NCBI GenBank assembly: GCA_945878575.1
Contig: CAMDUB010000003.1
Coordinates: forward strand, 1-64,000
DNA length: 64,000 nucleotides
Source: Phycisphaera mikurensis NBRC 102666
GTDB taxonomy: Bacteria > Planctomycetota > Phycisphaerae > Phycisphaerales > SM1A02
Reading direction: 5' to 3'
The stretch's first letter is position 1; each line of letters opens with the position of its first letter. Below the pieces are notes generated by a model. That model had not been told where the DNA came from, ran no database searches, and was given only the letters and a program-made list of their open reading frames with translations. The position numbers and the translations under genes are program-made. Positions 47,146 through 55,807 of the stretch are shown here, piece by piece.

Positions 47146-49368
47146 ATGAACAGTAATTCTCCGGCCTCCCGGAAGCAATCCGTCTTCAACGTCCGCCGAT
47201 TCCTGCTCACCGCTGCCTTGATTGCGGTGGTCGCTGGCATCGCAGGCATCATCATCACTGGTCGGAATGGCGGCAGCGGTCCGGTTGCCACGCCAAGTAC
47301 CGACGCCAATGCATCGGCGAACGCGGTTGCACCGAGCACCGCTGCAACCACGGCGACTCCGGGTGCCCAGCCCACCGCTACTCAGCCAACCACCGCCACA
47401 ACTGCGGCGGCCCCCGCTATCGTCAAACCCGCGACCGATGAACTGGCGTGGGTCGCGGCCGCGCCTGGTTCGCCCACCGAAAAGGCGACGCCTATCGGTT
47501 CGCTCGACGCCAAGGTCGCGCAATTCCAGCTGCAACTCACCGCGCGCGGCGCAGGTATTTCTGAAATCATCTTTAGCGAGCTGTGGCAAACCGCTCGCGA
47601 CGCGGCCAGTGCACGCACTGGTACGCCGCCCACTGAAGGTCAATACGTGTTGACCGCGCCAGGAAAGTTGCAAGGCTTCAGTGTTCCGCTCCTCTCCGCG
47701 CGTGTCCTCGACGTAGACGGTCGGCAAATTCGCGTCGACGGCAATGTCTGGCGAGAAACCGCGCCGGGAACATTCGTCACAGAGATTTCTGACGGTACCG
47801 GCGCACTGCAACTGCGCGCCACCCGCCGATGGGTGGTAGAGCCAGGCTCCTACGACCTCCGCTGCGAGCAGCGCGTCGAGAACCTTGCATCCACGCCTCA
47901 CGTCATCCGTTGGATTCAGTTTGGACCAACGAATCTCGCCCGCGATCCGAATGACTCGGTCGACCCGCGTCGTTTCCAGTCGGGTTACTTGATGTCGAAG
48001 GAACGTGATCCTGGTCAACAGACCGTCATCGTTCACGATGCAACCATCGACCAGTCCAAGTTGGTCACCCAAGTTGAAGGCGGAGATGTTGTGGTTTGGC
48101 CAACTGAACGGCAAACCCAGGAGCGCTACGGACTATCGTGGTTTGGTGCTACAAATCGCTACTTTGCACTTGCCGTCCATGCGCCCTACGCGGCACCTGG
48201 CTCAACAGTAAAGACCATTGCCCCTGCCATTGCCAGTGTCGCCGCGCAAGTCGGCGATGGCATGCATAATGGAATTCCCGAGAAGGTGATCTTCACCACG
48301 TGCTCAAGCGATGCGCTGACTGTTGCGCCCGGCGCAAGTGCCGCATTCGACATCGGTGTCTTTGCGGGACCGCTGGAGCGTTCAATGTTGACCACCATGC
48401 AGCCATATGCGGCGCTCAATATGCAGGGACTGATCCTGTACCTGATGAGTGGCTGCTGCAACTTCTGCACGTTTGCGTGGCTTGCTGATTTTCTCGTGTG
48501 GTTCCTTGCATTCCTTCACAACTACGTGGTCTTTGACTGGGGCTTGGCCATCATTGCACTGGTAGTGGTGGTGCGCGGTTTGCTGCACCCACTCACGCGA
48601 CGTTCGCAGATTTCCATGCAACGGGTGACCAAGCAAATGGCTTCCATCAAGCCGGAGATTGATCTACTCCAGAAGCGCTACAAAGAAGATCCAAAGAAAC
48701 TGCAAGAAGAAACCATTCGTCTGTACCGTGAAAAGGGCGTCAATCCGCTTGGTTGTGCTGGCGGCATGGTTCCAACCTTCCTGCAGATGCCGATTTGGAT
48801 CGCCCTATACGCCGTCTTGTATTTCGCATTCGAACTGCGTCAACAGCCTGCGTTCTTTGGCATCTTCCAGAAGATGGGTGGCTGGCCATTCTTGAGCGAC
48901 CTGAGCGCACAAGATCGATTCATCTCGCTGCCGTTCGAAGCGAACCTGTACATCGCCACGGTCGACTCGATCAACTTGATCCCTATCTTGATGGGCGTGG
49001 TCTTCTTCATCCAGCAGAAGTACATGACCCCGCCACCCACGGCGACTCAGACGCCCGAACAAGAGCAACAGCAGAAGATGATGAAGTGGATGATGGTCAT
49101 CCTCTTCCCGGTCATGCTCTACACCGCGCCGAGTGGTCTCACCTTGTACATCGCCACCAGCACGCTGGTTGGTATCTATGAAAGCATCCGCGTGAAGGCT
49201 GAAGTGGCCAAGATGGACTTCAGCAAGCCACAAACCGCGAAGAATGGCTGGTTACAGAAGGCCTACAGCAACGCCATGAAACGTGCGCAAGATGTGCAGC
49301 AGAAGTCACAGAAGCGGGCGCAGGCGAGTGCGACCAAGGCGCCAAGTAAAAAGTTCCGCGATAAGTGA
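47146..49368 (+). CDS. yidC: Membrane protein insertase YidC
   Basis: Periplasmic domain then FDWGLAIIALVVVVRGLLHPLTRRSQISMQRVTKQMASIKPEIDLLQKRYKEDPKKLQEETIRLYREKGVNPLGCAGGMVPTFLQMPIWIALYAVL; C-terminal YTAPSGLTLYIATSTLVGIYESIRVK. Confidence 0.96.
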   Translation: MNSNSPASRKQSVFNVRRFLLTAALIAVVAGIAGIIITGRNGGSGPVATPSTDANASANAVAPSTAATTATPGAQPTATQPTTATTAAAPAIVKPATDELAWVAAAPGSPTEKATPIGSLDAKVAQFQLQLTARGAGISEIIFSELWQTARDAASARTGTPPTEGQYVLTAPGKLQGFSVPLLSARVLDVDGRQIRVDGNVWRETAPGTFVTEISDGTGALQLRATRRWVVEPGSYDLRCEQRVENLASTPHVIRWIQFGPTNLARDPNDSVDPRRFQSGYLMSKERDPGQQTVIVHDATIDQSKLVTQVEGGDVVVWPTERQTQERYGLSWFGATNRYFALAVHAPYAAPGSTVKTIAPAIASVAAQVGDGMHNGIPEKVIFTTCSSDALTVAPGASAAFDIGVFAGPLERSMLTTMQPYAALNMQGLILYLMSGCCNFCTFAWLADFLVWFLAFLHNYVVFDWGLAIIALVVVVRGLLHPLTRRSQISMQRVTKQMASIKPEIDLLQKRYKEDPKKLQEETIRLYREKGVNPLGCAGGMVPTFLQMPIWIALYAVLYFAFELRQQPAFFGIFQKMGGWPFLSDLSAQDRFISLPFEANLYIATVDSINLIPILMGVVFFIQQKYMTPPPTATQTPEQEQQQKMMKWMMVILFPVMLYTAPSGLTLYIATSTLVGIYESIRVKAEVAKMDFSKPQTAKNGWLQKAYSNAMKRAQDVQQKSQKRAQASATKAPSKKFRDK

Positions 49369-49380
49369 TCTGATCACGGC

Positions 49381-50739
49381 ATGGACAACCAAAGCGTCAT
49401 CCTCGCCGTCGCAAGTCCTCCGGGAAGTGCGATGCGCGGGATTGTCCGTGCCAGTGGTGCCGATGCATGCCAGGTGTTGTGGAACGCCATGGATCCAGAC
49501 TGCCATGGAAGCGTGGCGGTTCGTGCGCGCGCACGTGGCGTACATGTAGTGCGCTTACGTGACCCATTCATACCAGCGCTCGCCATGGTCATGCCTGGTC
49601 CAGCCAGCGCCACTGGCGAAGACTGCGCCGAGATTCACACCGTTGGCAATCCATTCGTACTTGAACGAATCATCGCTACCGTGATCGCGCACTCGGATGG
49701 GGCGGCACGGCGTGCGCACCCGGGCGAATTCAGTGTGCGTGCGGTCTTGTCGGGTCGTATGCCGATTGCCTCCGCGGAGCGCGTCGCTGCAGCAATCATG
49801 GCTGAAACCGATGCACAACTTGCCGCGGCATCCATGCTTCAAGTCAACACCGCGGAGCAATCCTCGGCCCGTGATACGGATGAAATCGCCACGCTTTTGG
49901 CGCTCGTTGAGGCCGGCATTGACTTTACCGATCAAGAAGATGTGGTGGCCATTGCGCGGCCTGCATTGGAAGAACGTGTCCGTGCTGTGCGTGACAGAAT
50001 TCGTGCGCGCTGTGCGACGTCTGCCGGTGCAGAATCAGCGCAACGAGCCGCACGTGTGGTACTTACTGGCGCACCAAACGCCGGTAAGAGCTCGCTCTTC
50101 AATGTGCTGCTGCAGCACAGGCGCGTGGTCGAAAGTGCACACCGCGGAACAACCCGCGATGCCATTGAGCACGCATGTTCGCTGCCAGGTGGTATTGAAG
50201 TGATCTTGGTGGACGCGCCGGGCATTGATGATGCAATTCATGATGTTGATGTTCTGATGCAAGCGCGTGCTCATGATGCGATCAATCGCGCGGACATCAT
50301 TCTGGTATGCCAACCCAGTAGCAATGACGAATTCGCCCGTGCCGATGAATCACCACTCATTCATGGCGCGCGCGGGATAATCATCAACGTTCGAACCAAG
50401 TGCGATGCGCTTGGCACTGCAAGTGCCACGAATGCTGCTGACGTCATATCCACCAGCGCACATACCGGGGTTGGAATTGTCGAACTCCGCGCCGCCATCG
50501 CCCGCACTATCAGTACACGTGCGCCGCGTAATGCCCATGAATTCACACTGGGTGTGGCGCGTGTGGCACTACTGCAGGAGGCGGCGGACTCACTCGACGA
50601 CATGCTGATCATCGACGCGCCAGAACTCGTTGCCGCCGCGCTTCGAACTGCGCTCGACCGACTCGGCGAGGTGTCTGGCGCCATCCCGCCCGACGATGTC
50701 CTGGGGAGGCTGTTCTCGAGTTTCTGTATTGGGAAATGA
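49381..50739 (+). CDS. mnmE: tRNA modification GTPase MnmE (divergent)
   Basis: HPGEFSVRAVLSGRMPIASAE; GAPNAGKSSLFNVLL; GTTRDAIEH; DAPGIDD; C-terminal FSSFCIGK typical of MnmE. Confidence 0.9.
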   Translation: MDNQSVILAVASPPGSAMRGIVRASGADACQVLWNAMDPDCHGSVAVRARARGVHVVRLRDPFIPALAMVMPGPASATGEDCAEIHTVGNPFVLERIIATVIAHSDGAARRAHPGEFSVRAVLSGRMPIASAERVAAAIMAETDAQLAAASMLQVNTAEQSSARDTDEIATLLALVEAGIDFTDQEDVVAIARPALEERVRAVRDRIRARCATSAGAESAQRAARVVLTGAPNAGKSSLFNVLLQHRRVVESAHRGTTRDAIEHACSLPGGIEVILVDAPGIDDAIHDVDVLMQARAHDAINRADIILVCQPSSNDEFARADESPLIHGARGIIINVRTKCDALGTASATNAADVISTSAHTGVGIVELRAAIARTISTRAPRNAHEFTLGVARVALLQEAADSLDDMLIIDAPELVAAALRTALDRLGEVSGAIPPDDVLGRLFSSFCIGK

Positions 50740-50758
50740 GCTTCTTGCACCCGCTGCA

Positions 50759-51208
50759 ATGTTCCCGCACAGTAGCCTTCTGCGCGTGCAAGGCTCCATT
50801 GACATCCGTGTCCGATACTGTGAATGCGACCCCATGGGAGTGGTTCATCACACCGTCTATCCAGTGTGGTTTGAGATGGGACGCACTGAACTTCTGAGGT
50901 CTACCGGACGCACTTACCGCGACATGGAGGCGCAGAACATGCTCTTGGCGGTCGTCAAGCTTGAAGTGGTCTACAAGCAGCCCGCCCGCTATGACGAGGT
51001 GGTGCAACTCCGTACCACCTTGGCCCGTGTTGGTGCAGTGAAGGTGGAACACACCTATGAAATATGGCGTGATGACGTGTTACTTGTTGCAGGCGCAACA
51101 ACGCTTGCGTGCATCGATCGAAACGGTCGCGCTCAAGCCATTCCGGATGGTGTACTCACGATTCCCGTGGACCAAGCGATGAAGGCGAACGCCCCAAGTG
51201 GATCTTGA
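50759..51208 (+). CDS. Acyl-CoA thioesterase, 4HBT/YbgC-like hotdog fold
   Basis: DIRVRYCECDPMGVVHHTVYPVWFEMGRTELLRSTGRTYRDMEAQNMLLAVVKLEVVYKQPARYDE. Confidence 0.9.
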   Translation: MFPHSSLLRVQGSIDIRVRYCECDPMGVVHHTVYPVWFEMGRTELLRSTGRTYRDMEAQNMLLAVVKLEVVYKQPARYDEVVQLRTTLARVGAVKVEHTYEIWRDDVLLVAGATTLACIDRNGRAQAIPDGVLTIPVDQAMKANAPSGS

Positions 51209-51635
51209 CGCGTAGACCGGGAATCTGCATTACCCGGCGAAGCTCCGTCAGCGCTCCGGCACGAAGCGCGCGGTCCACAGCAAACGAAGCGGGCGAACTA
51301 CTCACCCCCACCACGATCTGCATTGGGCTCACCGACTCGATCCAAGTTTCGTCAATCAATTGTGCCGGCATCGCTGCGCGCCATGCTTCTGCTGCACTCC
51401 CGCTTCGTTCCACATCACGCTTCGCTTGTCGGGCAATATCACCAACCATGCGGCTGATTGAGACATCCTTATCACGGAACGCGCGTCGCTCACACATGCG
51501 CTGTGTTCGCAGGATGGATGGGTCAACGGGTACGGGCGTTTTGCTTGCTTCCGCTGGCGCCGCGCCTGCACGTTCGGGCCCCACTTGGCTGCCCGAACCC
51601 GTTGCGCCCCTTGAATTTGTCGACCGCTTCGCCAT
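51156..51635 (-). CDS. DUF721/DciA-like protein
   Basis: AAEAWRAAMPAQLIDETWIESVSPMQIVVGVSSSPASFAVDRALRAGALTELRRVM resembles the DUF721 core. Convergently overlaps the preceding gene by 53 nt. Confidence 0.6.
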   Translation of the reverse strand: MAKRSTNSRGATGSGSQVGPERAGAAPAEASKTPVPVDPSILRTQRMCERRAFRDKDVSISRMVGDIARQAKRDVERSGSAAEAWRAAMPAQLIDETWIESVSPMQIVVGVSSSPASFAVDRALRAGALTELRRVMQIPGLRVKIHLGRSPSSLGPRES

Positions 51636-51661
51636 GAAATTGCATCGTAGTTTGTAGGTGC

Positions 51662-52762
51662 ATGTTTCTGAGTGGGTATCGTGCTTGGTCTGTGATTTCC
51701 GTAACTCTTGAAAATATCCACAAGGCCTATGGACAGTCCGTGGCTGTCGATGGTGTGACCATGGAAGCCCCCAAAGGCGGCCTGACGTTTCTGCTTGGCC
51801 CTTCGGGGTGCGGCAAGACCACCATCCTGCGCATGATTGCTGGCTTTCTTGAGCCGAGTGCTGGAGTGATTCGCTTTGGAGACCGAGACATCACGCACAT
51901 CTCTGCGGAGAAGCGTGACTGCGGCATGGTGTTTCAGAGTTATGCACTGTGGCCACACATGACCGTTGCGCAAAATGTTGCGTTCGGGCTTGAGGTGCGG
52001 AAGGTGCCCGCAGCCGAAATGCGCAAACGTGTTGGCGAGGCGCTGGAGATGGTCCGCATGCATGCCTACGCCGATCGTAAGCCCAATCAACTTTCTGGTG
52101 GACAGCAGCAGCGCGTTGCACTTGCACGCGCCATTGTTTACAAGCCCGATGTGCTGCTGCTTGACGAGCCGCTGTCAAATCTTGACGCGAAACTGCGCTT
52201 AGAAATGAGGGGCGAGATTCGCCGTATCGTGGATGACCTTCGCGTCACCGCCATCTACGTCACGCATGATCAGAAAGAGAGCCTGAGTCTTGCCGACAAG
52301 ATGGTGGTTCTCCGCGAAGGTCGCATCGAGCAAGTCGGCGGCCCGCGTGAAATGTATGAGCGACCCTGCAATCGATTCGTAGCAGAATTCTTGGGTGAAA
52401 CCAACTTCCTTGATGCAACGGTCGAGAGTTCCCCCACTCATGTCCCGCGCATGGTGAAGACCCGCGCTGGCATCCTGGAAACAACCACCGGTAGCGATTA
52501 CCCCGCATCCGCGACTTTGGTTGCAAGCGTTCGCCCTGAGTCACTGCGTATGCATCCCCAGACACAGATCGCTGCTGATCGCCCCGCCCTCCGCGGTGTA
52601 GTTGCGGAGACCACTTACTTGGGCGAGGTGGCCCAACACCGCGTTGATTGCAACGGCGTGAATATAAAGGTGTTTGAACTGAATCCACGGCATCTCTCGC
52701 GCCGTGGGGAGCCGGTAGCGCTCACTGTAGAAGCCGACCAGGTGGTGCTGTTGGAGCGGTGA
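51662..52762 (+). CDS. ABC importer ATP-binding protein with TOBE domain (PotA/FbpC/UgpC-like)
   Basis: FLLGPSGCGKTTILRMIAG; LSGGQQQRVALARAI; VLLLDEPLSNLDAKLRLEMRGEI; C-terminal TOBE-like region. Confidence 0.93.
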   Translation: MFLSGYRAWSVISVTLENIHKAYGQSVAVDGVTMEAPKGGLTFLLGPSGCGKTTILRMIAGFLEPSAGVIRFGDRDITHISAEKRDCGMVFQSYALWPHMTVAQNVAFGLEVRKVPAAEMRKRVGEALEMVRMHAYADRKPNQLSGGQQQRVALARAIVYKPDVLLLDEPLSNLDAKLRLEMRGEIRRIVDDLRVTAIYVTHDQKESLSLADKMVVLREGRIEQVGGPREMYERPCNRFVAEFLGETNFLDATVESSPTHVPRMVKTRAGILETTTGSDYPASATLVASVRPESLRMHPQTQIAADRPALRGVVAETTYLGEVAQHRVDCNGVNIKVFELNPRHLSRRGEPVALTVEADQVVLLER

Positions 52763-52842
52763 GGAGTGGTGAGGCGCGGTGAGGCGCGGCGCGGCGAGGT
52801 GCGGTAACGAACGGTGAGGTGAGGAGCGGTAAGGCGCGGCGC
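52754..52842. repeat. Degenerate GC-rich tandem repeat, about 10-bp period (gcggtgagg-like)
   Basis: gagcggtgag gagtggtgag gcgcggtgag gcgcggcgcg gcgaggtgcg gtaacgaacg gtgaggtgag gagcggtaag gcgcgg between ABC ATPase and GH29. Confidence 0.75.
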
Positions 52843-52872
52843 AGTGTTCCGGGCTCAACCTATCCTGCTTAC

Positions 52873-54702
52873 ATGCGCACATCGATCGCCGCGGCTTCGG
52901 CCGCCATCGTCCTTGGTTCCATGCTCGCCGCCTCGAATGCCGTCAATGTCCCGCCGGCGGGATTGAAAGAAACGCCTGATGCGCGCAATGCACGCATGGC
53001 GTGGTGGCGATCGGCGCGCTTTGGAATGTTCATCCACTTTGGTTTGTACTCCACGCCTGCGGGCACGTGGGACGGAAAGGAAGTTGGTGGCGTTGGTGAA
53101 TGGCTCCTGCAAAATGGAAAGATTGATCCGATCGTCTATGAGAAGACGCTTGTGCCGCAATTCAATCCGGTGAAGTTTGATGCCAAGCAATGGGCAGATC
53201 TCGCCCGTGATGCCGGTATGCAATATGTAGTCATCACCACCAAGCACCACGACGGCTTTGCACTTTGGAACAGCGCCGTGAGTGAGTACGACGTGATGGC
53301 CACGCCATTCAAGCGCGACATCATGAAGGAGCTCGCCGACGCGGTGCGCGCCGACGGAATGCAGATGTGTTGGTACCACTCGATCATGGATTGGCACCAC
53401 CCTGACTACCTACCGCGCCGTCCATGGGATCAGCGTGCAGTGGATCCACAAAGCTATCCAAGGTATGTGAACTACATGCAGGCGCAGCTCAAGGAAATCC
53501 TTACCAATTACGGCAAAATCGGCATCGTGTGGTTCGATGGTGAATGGGAAGACACCTGGAACCACAGCTGGGGCAAGGCCACTGATGACTTCGTGCGCGC
53601 CATCCAGCCACAGATCATTGTGAACAATCGTGTCGACAGTGGTCGCGCCGGAATGGAGGGATTCTCCAAAGATGAGGCATCCCGTGGCGACTACGGAACG
53701 CCAGAGCAGACCATTCCACCAAATGGCATGCCGGGCAAGGACTGGGAAACGTGCATGACCATGAATGACACGTGGGGTTTCAAATCTTCTGATCACAATT
53801 GGAAGAGTTCGCAAGAACTCATTCGCATGTTGTGTGACATCGCCTCCAAGGGTGGCAATTTTCTCCTGAATGTTGGACCGCGTGGCGACGGCACTATCCC
53901 ACCAGAAAGCATCGAGCGACTGAAGCGCATGGGCGAATGGATGAAGGTGAACGGTACGGCGATTCACGGCACCGAAGCCACACCGTTCCCACGGAAATTT
54001 CAGTGGGGCCGAATCACCCAGGGAGTTGGTCCGCTCAGTGGCCGCGAAAGCACCACGCTGAACCTCATGGTCTTTGATTGGCCCGCAGATGGCACGCTGC
54101 GGCTCCCTGGCATGAGTAACGAACCGCTCTCCGCCAAGATTCTTGGTGCATCTGACCGATCACCAACCGTCACCCGCCAGGGCGACACCATCGTTGTCAG
54201 CGGCCTTGGTGCCACGCCGGTCGACAAGGATGCGACCGTCGTACAGATTGGCATCGTTGGCAAGCCGGCGGTCGAGCCATTCATCATCAAGCCCGATGGC
54301 AATGGGATCATCACTTGCTCGGCCGCGGATGCGATCGTCACTGGAAGTATCCAGTACGAAAATCGATTTGAGAATCTCGGTTGGTGGCGCGACACTGCCA
54401 GCACCGCCTCTTGGACCGTGCAGATTCCAGCCACCGGCAAGTATCACGTGGCGGTCGCCTACGCATGCAACGTCACCTGCGGTGGTGACTTTGAAGTTTC
54501 GGTCATTGACCCCGATGGGGGCGGCACCCAGACAATTACTCGGAACTTGCCGCCGCGCTCAGACTGGAGCGATTTCATAAACCTAGCGGTCGGGAATATC
54601 GAACTCACCGCCGGCACCCGCGTTATATCGGTGAGGGCGGCGAGCAAGCCGGGTGAATCCTTCATCAATCTCCGTAACCTCACCTTGATGCCCCTGAAGT
54701 AA
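52873..54702 (+). CDS. GH29-type alpha-L-fucosidase with C-terminal carbohydrate-binding-like region
   Basis: WWRSARFGMFIHFGLYSTPAGTWDG; DAKQWADLARDAGMQYVVITTKHHDGFALWNSAVSEYDV; IGIVWFDGEWE; ELIRMLCDIASKGGNFLLNVGPRGDGTIP. Confidence 0.95.
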   Translation: MRTSIAAASAAIVLGSMLAASNAVNVPPAGLKETPDARNARMAWWRSARFGMFIHFGLYSTPAGTWDGKEVGGVGEWLLQNGKIDPIVYEKTLVPQFNPVKFDAKQWADLARDAGMQYVVITTKHHDGFALWNSAVSEYDVMATPFKRDIMKELADAVRADGMQMCWYHSIMDWHHPDYLPRRPWDQRAVDPQSYPRYVNYMQAQLKEILTNYGKIGIVWFDGEWEDTWNHSWGKATDDFVRAIQPQIIVNNRVDSGRAGMEGFSKDEASRGDYGTPEQTIPPNGMPGKDWETCMTMNDTWGFKSSDHNWKSSQELIRMLCDIASKGGNFLLNVGPRGDGTIPPESIERLKRMGEWMKVNGTAIHGTEATPFPRKFQWGRITQGVGPLSGRESTTLNLMVFDWPADGTLRLPGMSNEPLSAKILGASDRSPTVTRQGDTIVVSGLGATPVDKDATVVQIGIVGKPAVEPFIIKPDGNGIITCSAADAIVTGSIQYENRFENLGWWRDTASTASWTVQIPATGKYHVAVAYACNVTCGGDFEVSVIDPDGGGTQTITRNLPPRSDWSDFINLAVGNIELTAGTRVISVRAASKPGESFINLRNLTLMPLK

Positions 54703-54717
54703 ACTGACCGCCCCCCT

Positions 54718-55614
54718 ATGCCCACCTTCACACTCAACGGAACGGCCATCGAACTTGAGCCCCAAACACGGGAGTCATTTGCATGGCTTGCCGGACAGGT
54801 CTACCGCCGACTCCACGAGGGCCCGCCGCTACCGGCGATCCTGACGGTCTTTGCGCATGAGGGCACCACCACCCAAGGACTGCCAACAAACGATGCTCGC
54901 ATTCAAGCGATCTTGTGGACCCTGTGGCAGATTGGCATTGCCTCCGCACGCGTTGAAGGCGATGGCGAGAAGCGCGAAGTCAAGTGGGATAAGGGTGAGC
55001 ATGCGAACATTGACACTCGCCCCATCATTGAGCACTTCACCGAAGAGGGCATCAACGAAGGTCGCGCGCTCGCCGCGGGCCTCGTAGTGGTTGCAGGCCG
55101 TCACATCAAAGTGAATGGCATTGAGATGCACGTGAAGATCAATAACTTTGAACTCATCAAGGCGCAGGCTGCTGAGATGGAGAAGCGTCGCACCGACCCA
55201 AAGAACGATCCAGCCATGGCTGCCGCGAGTTACCTCGCCGAACTTCTTGCACAGGGTGCTGACCAGAACGACCTACGACTCCGCGCCGCCGTTGAACTTG
55301 CCGCGGACCTCGGAATTCGATCCCTCTTTGTGGATGCCGCCACGCGCCAGCTGCGTATCGACGGATTCAATGAGCAAGCGGCCCTCGCAGCCGCATATTT
55401 CCAGGGTGCGCCAGTTGAGCAATTTCAGTCGGCGATCAATCGCGCCCAGGTACTGAATAAAATGGCGTTGGAAAGCGCGCAGAAATCCGGACGTGCGCCA
55501 ACCGGCGGTACGGATGCTGCTCGCACCCAAGCCGGCGGCACGGACTTGGTTGGAACAGCTGGAAAGCCTGGAAATCAAGGGCAAACCACGCCGTTCAAGC
55601 GTCGCCGCCGCTAA
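54718..55614 (+). CDS. Hypothetical protein
   Basis: 298 aa from an ATG 15 nt after the fucosidase stop. No family recognised. C-terminal tail GGTDAARTQAGGTDLVG..FKRRRR. Confidence 0.65.
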   Translation: MPTFTLNGTAIELEPQTRESFAWLAGQVYRRLHEGPPLPAILTVFAHEGTTTQGLPTNDARIQAILWTLWQIGIASARVEGDGEKREVKWDKGEHANIDTRPIIEHFTEEGINEGRALAAGLVVVAGRHIKVNGIEMHVKINNFELIKAQAAEMEKRRTDPKNDPAMAAASYLAELLAQGADQNDLRLRAAVELAADLGIRSLFVDAATRQLRIDGFNEQAALAAAYFQGAPVEQFQSAINRAQVLNKMALESAQKSGRAPTGGTDAARTQAGGTDLVGTAGKPGNQGQTTPFKRRRR

Positions 55615-55807
55615 CTCTGCCACACTACGCGGACCTTCCGCCCATGGCCTCGCGGGCTGTCCAAACGGACTTCGCGAGCAATTGTGCGCATATTTACCTC
55701 ACAGAATCCTTGACCTGCGATGCACGGATAAGACCGTTCGAATGACCCTGCGTGGTGATTCAGTGTGGACCGCCACGCAGGGCTCAGGAATTTGAGGAGG
55801 GAAAGCG

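Noticed and set aside
46927-48114. 395-aa minus-strand ORF across the phosphoesterase/yidC junction
   Set aside because: Runs antisense across two well-supported genes with low-complexity composition; no domain.
52541-52882. Minus-strand 113-aa ORF rich in SSPHRS/LTAPHHSSP repeats
   Set aside because: It is only the translation of the 10-bp tandem repeat between the ABC ATPase and the fucosidase.
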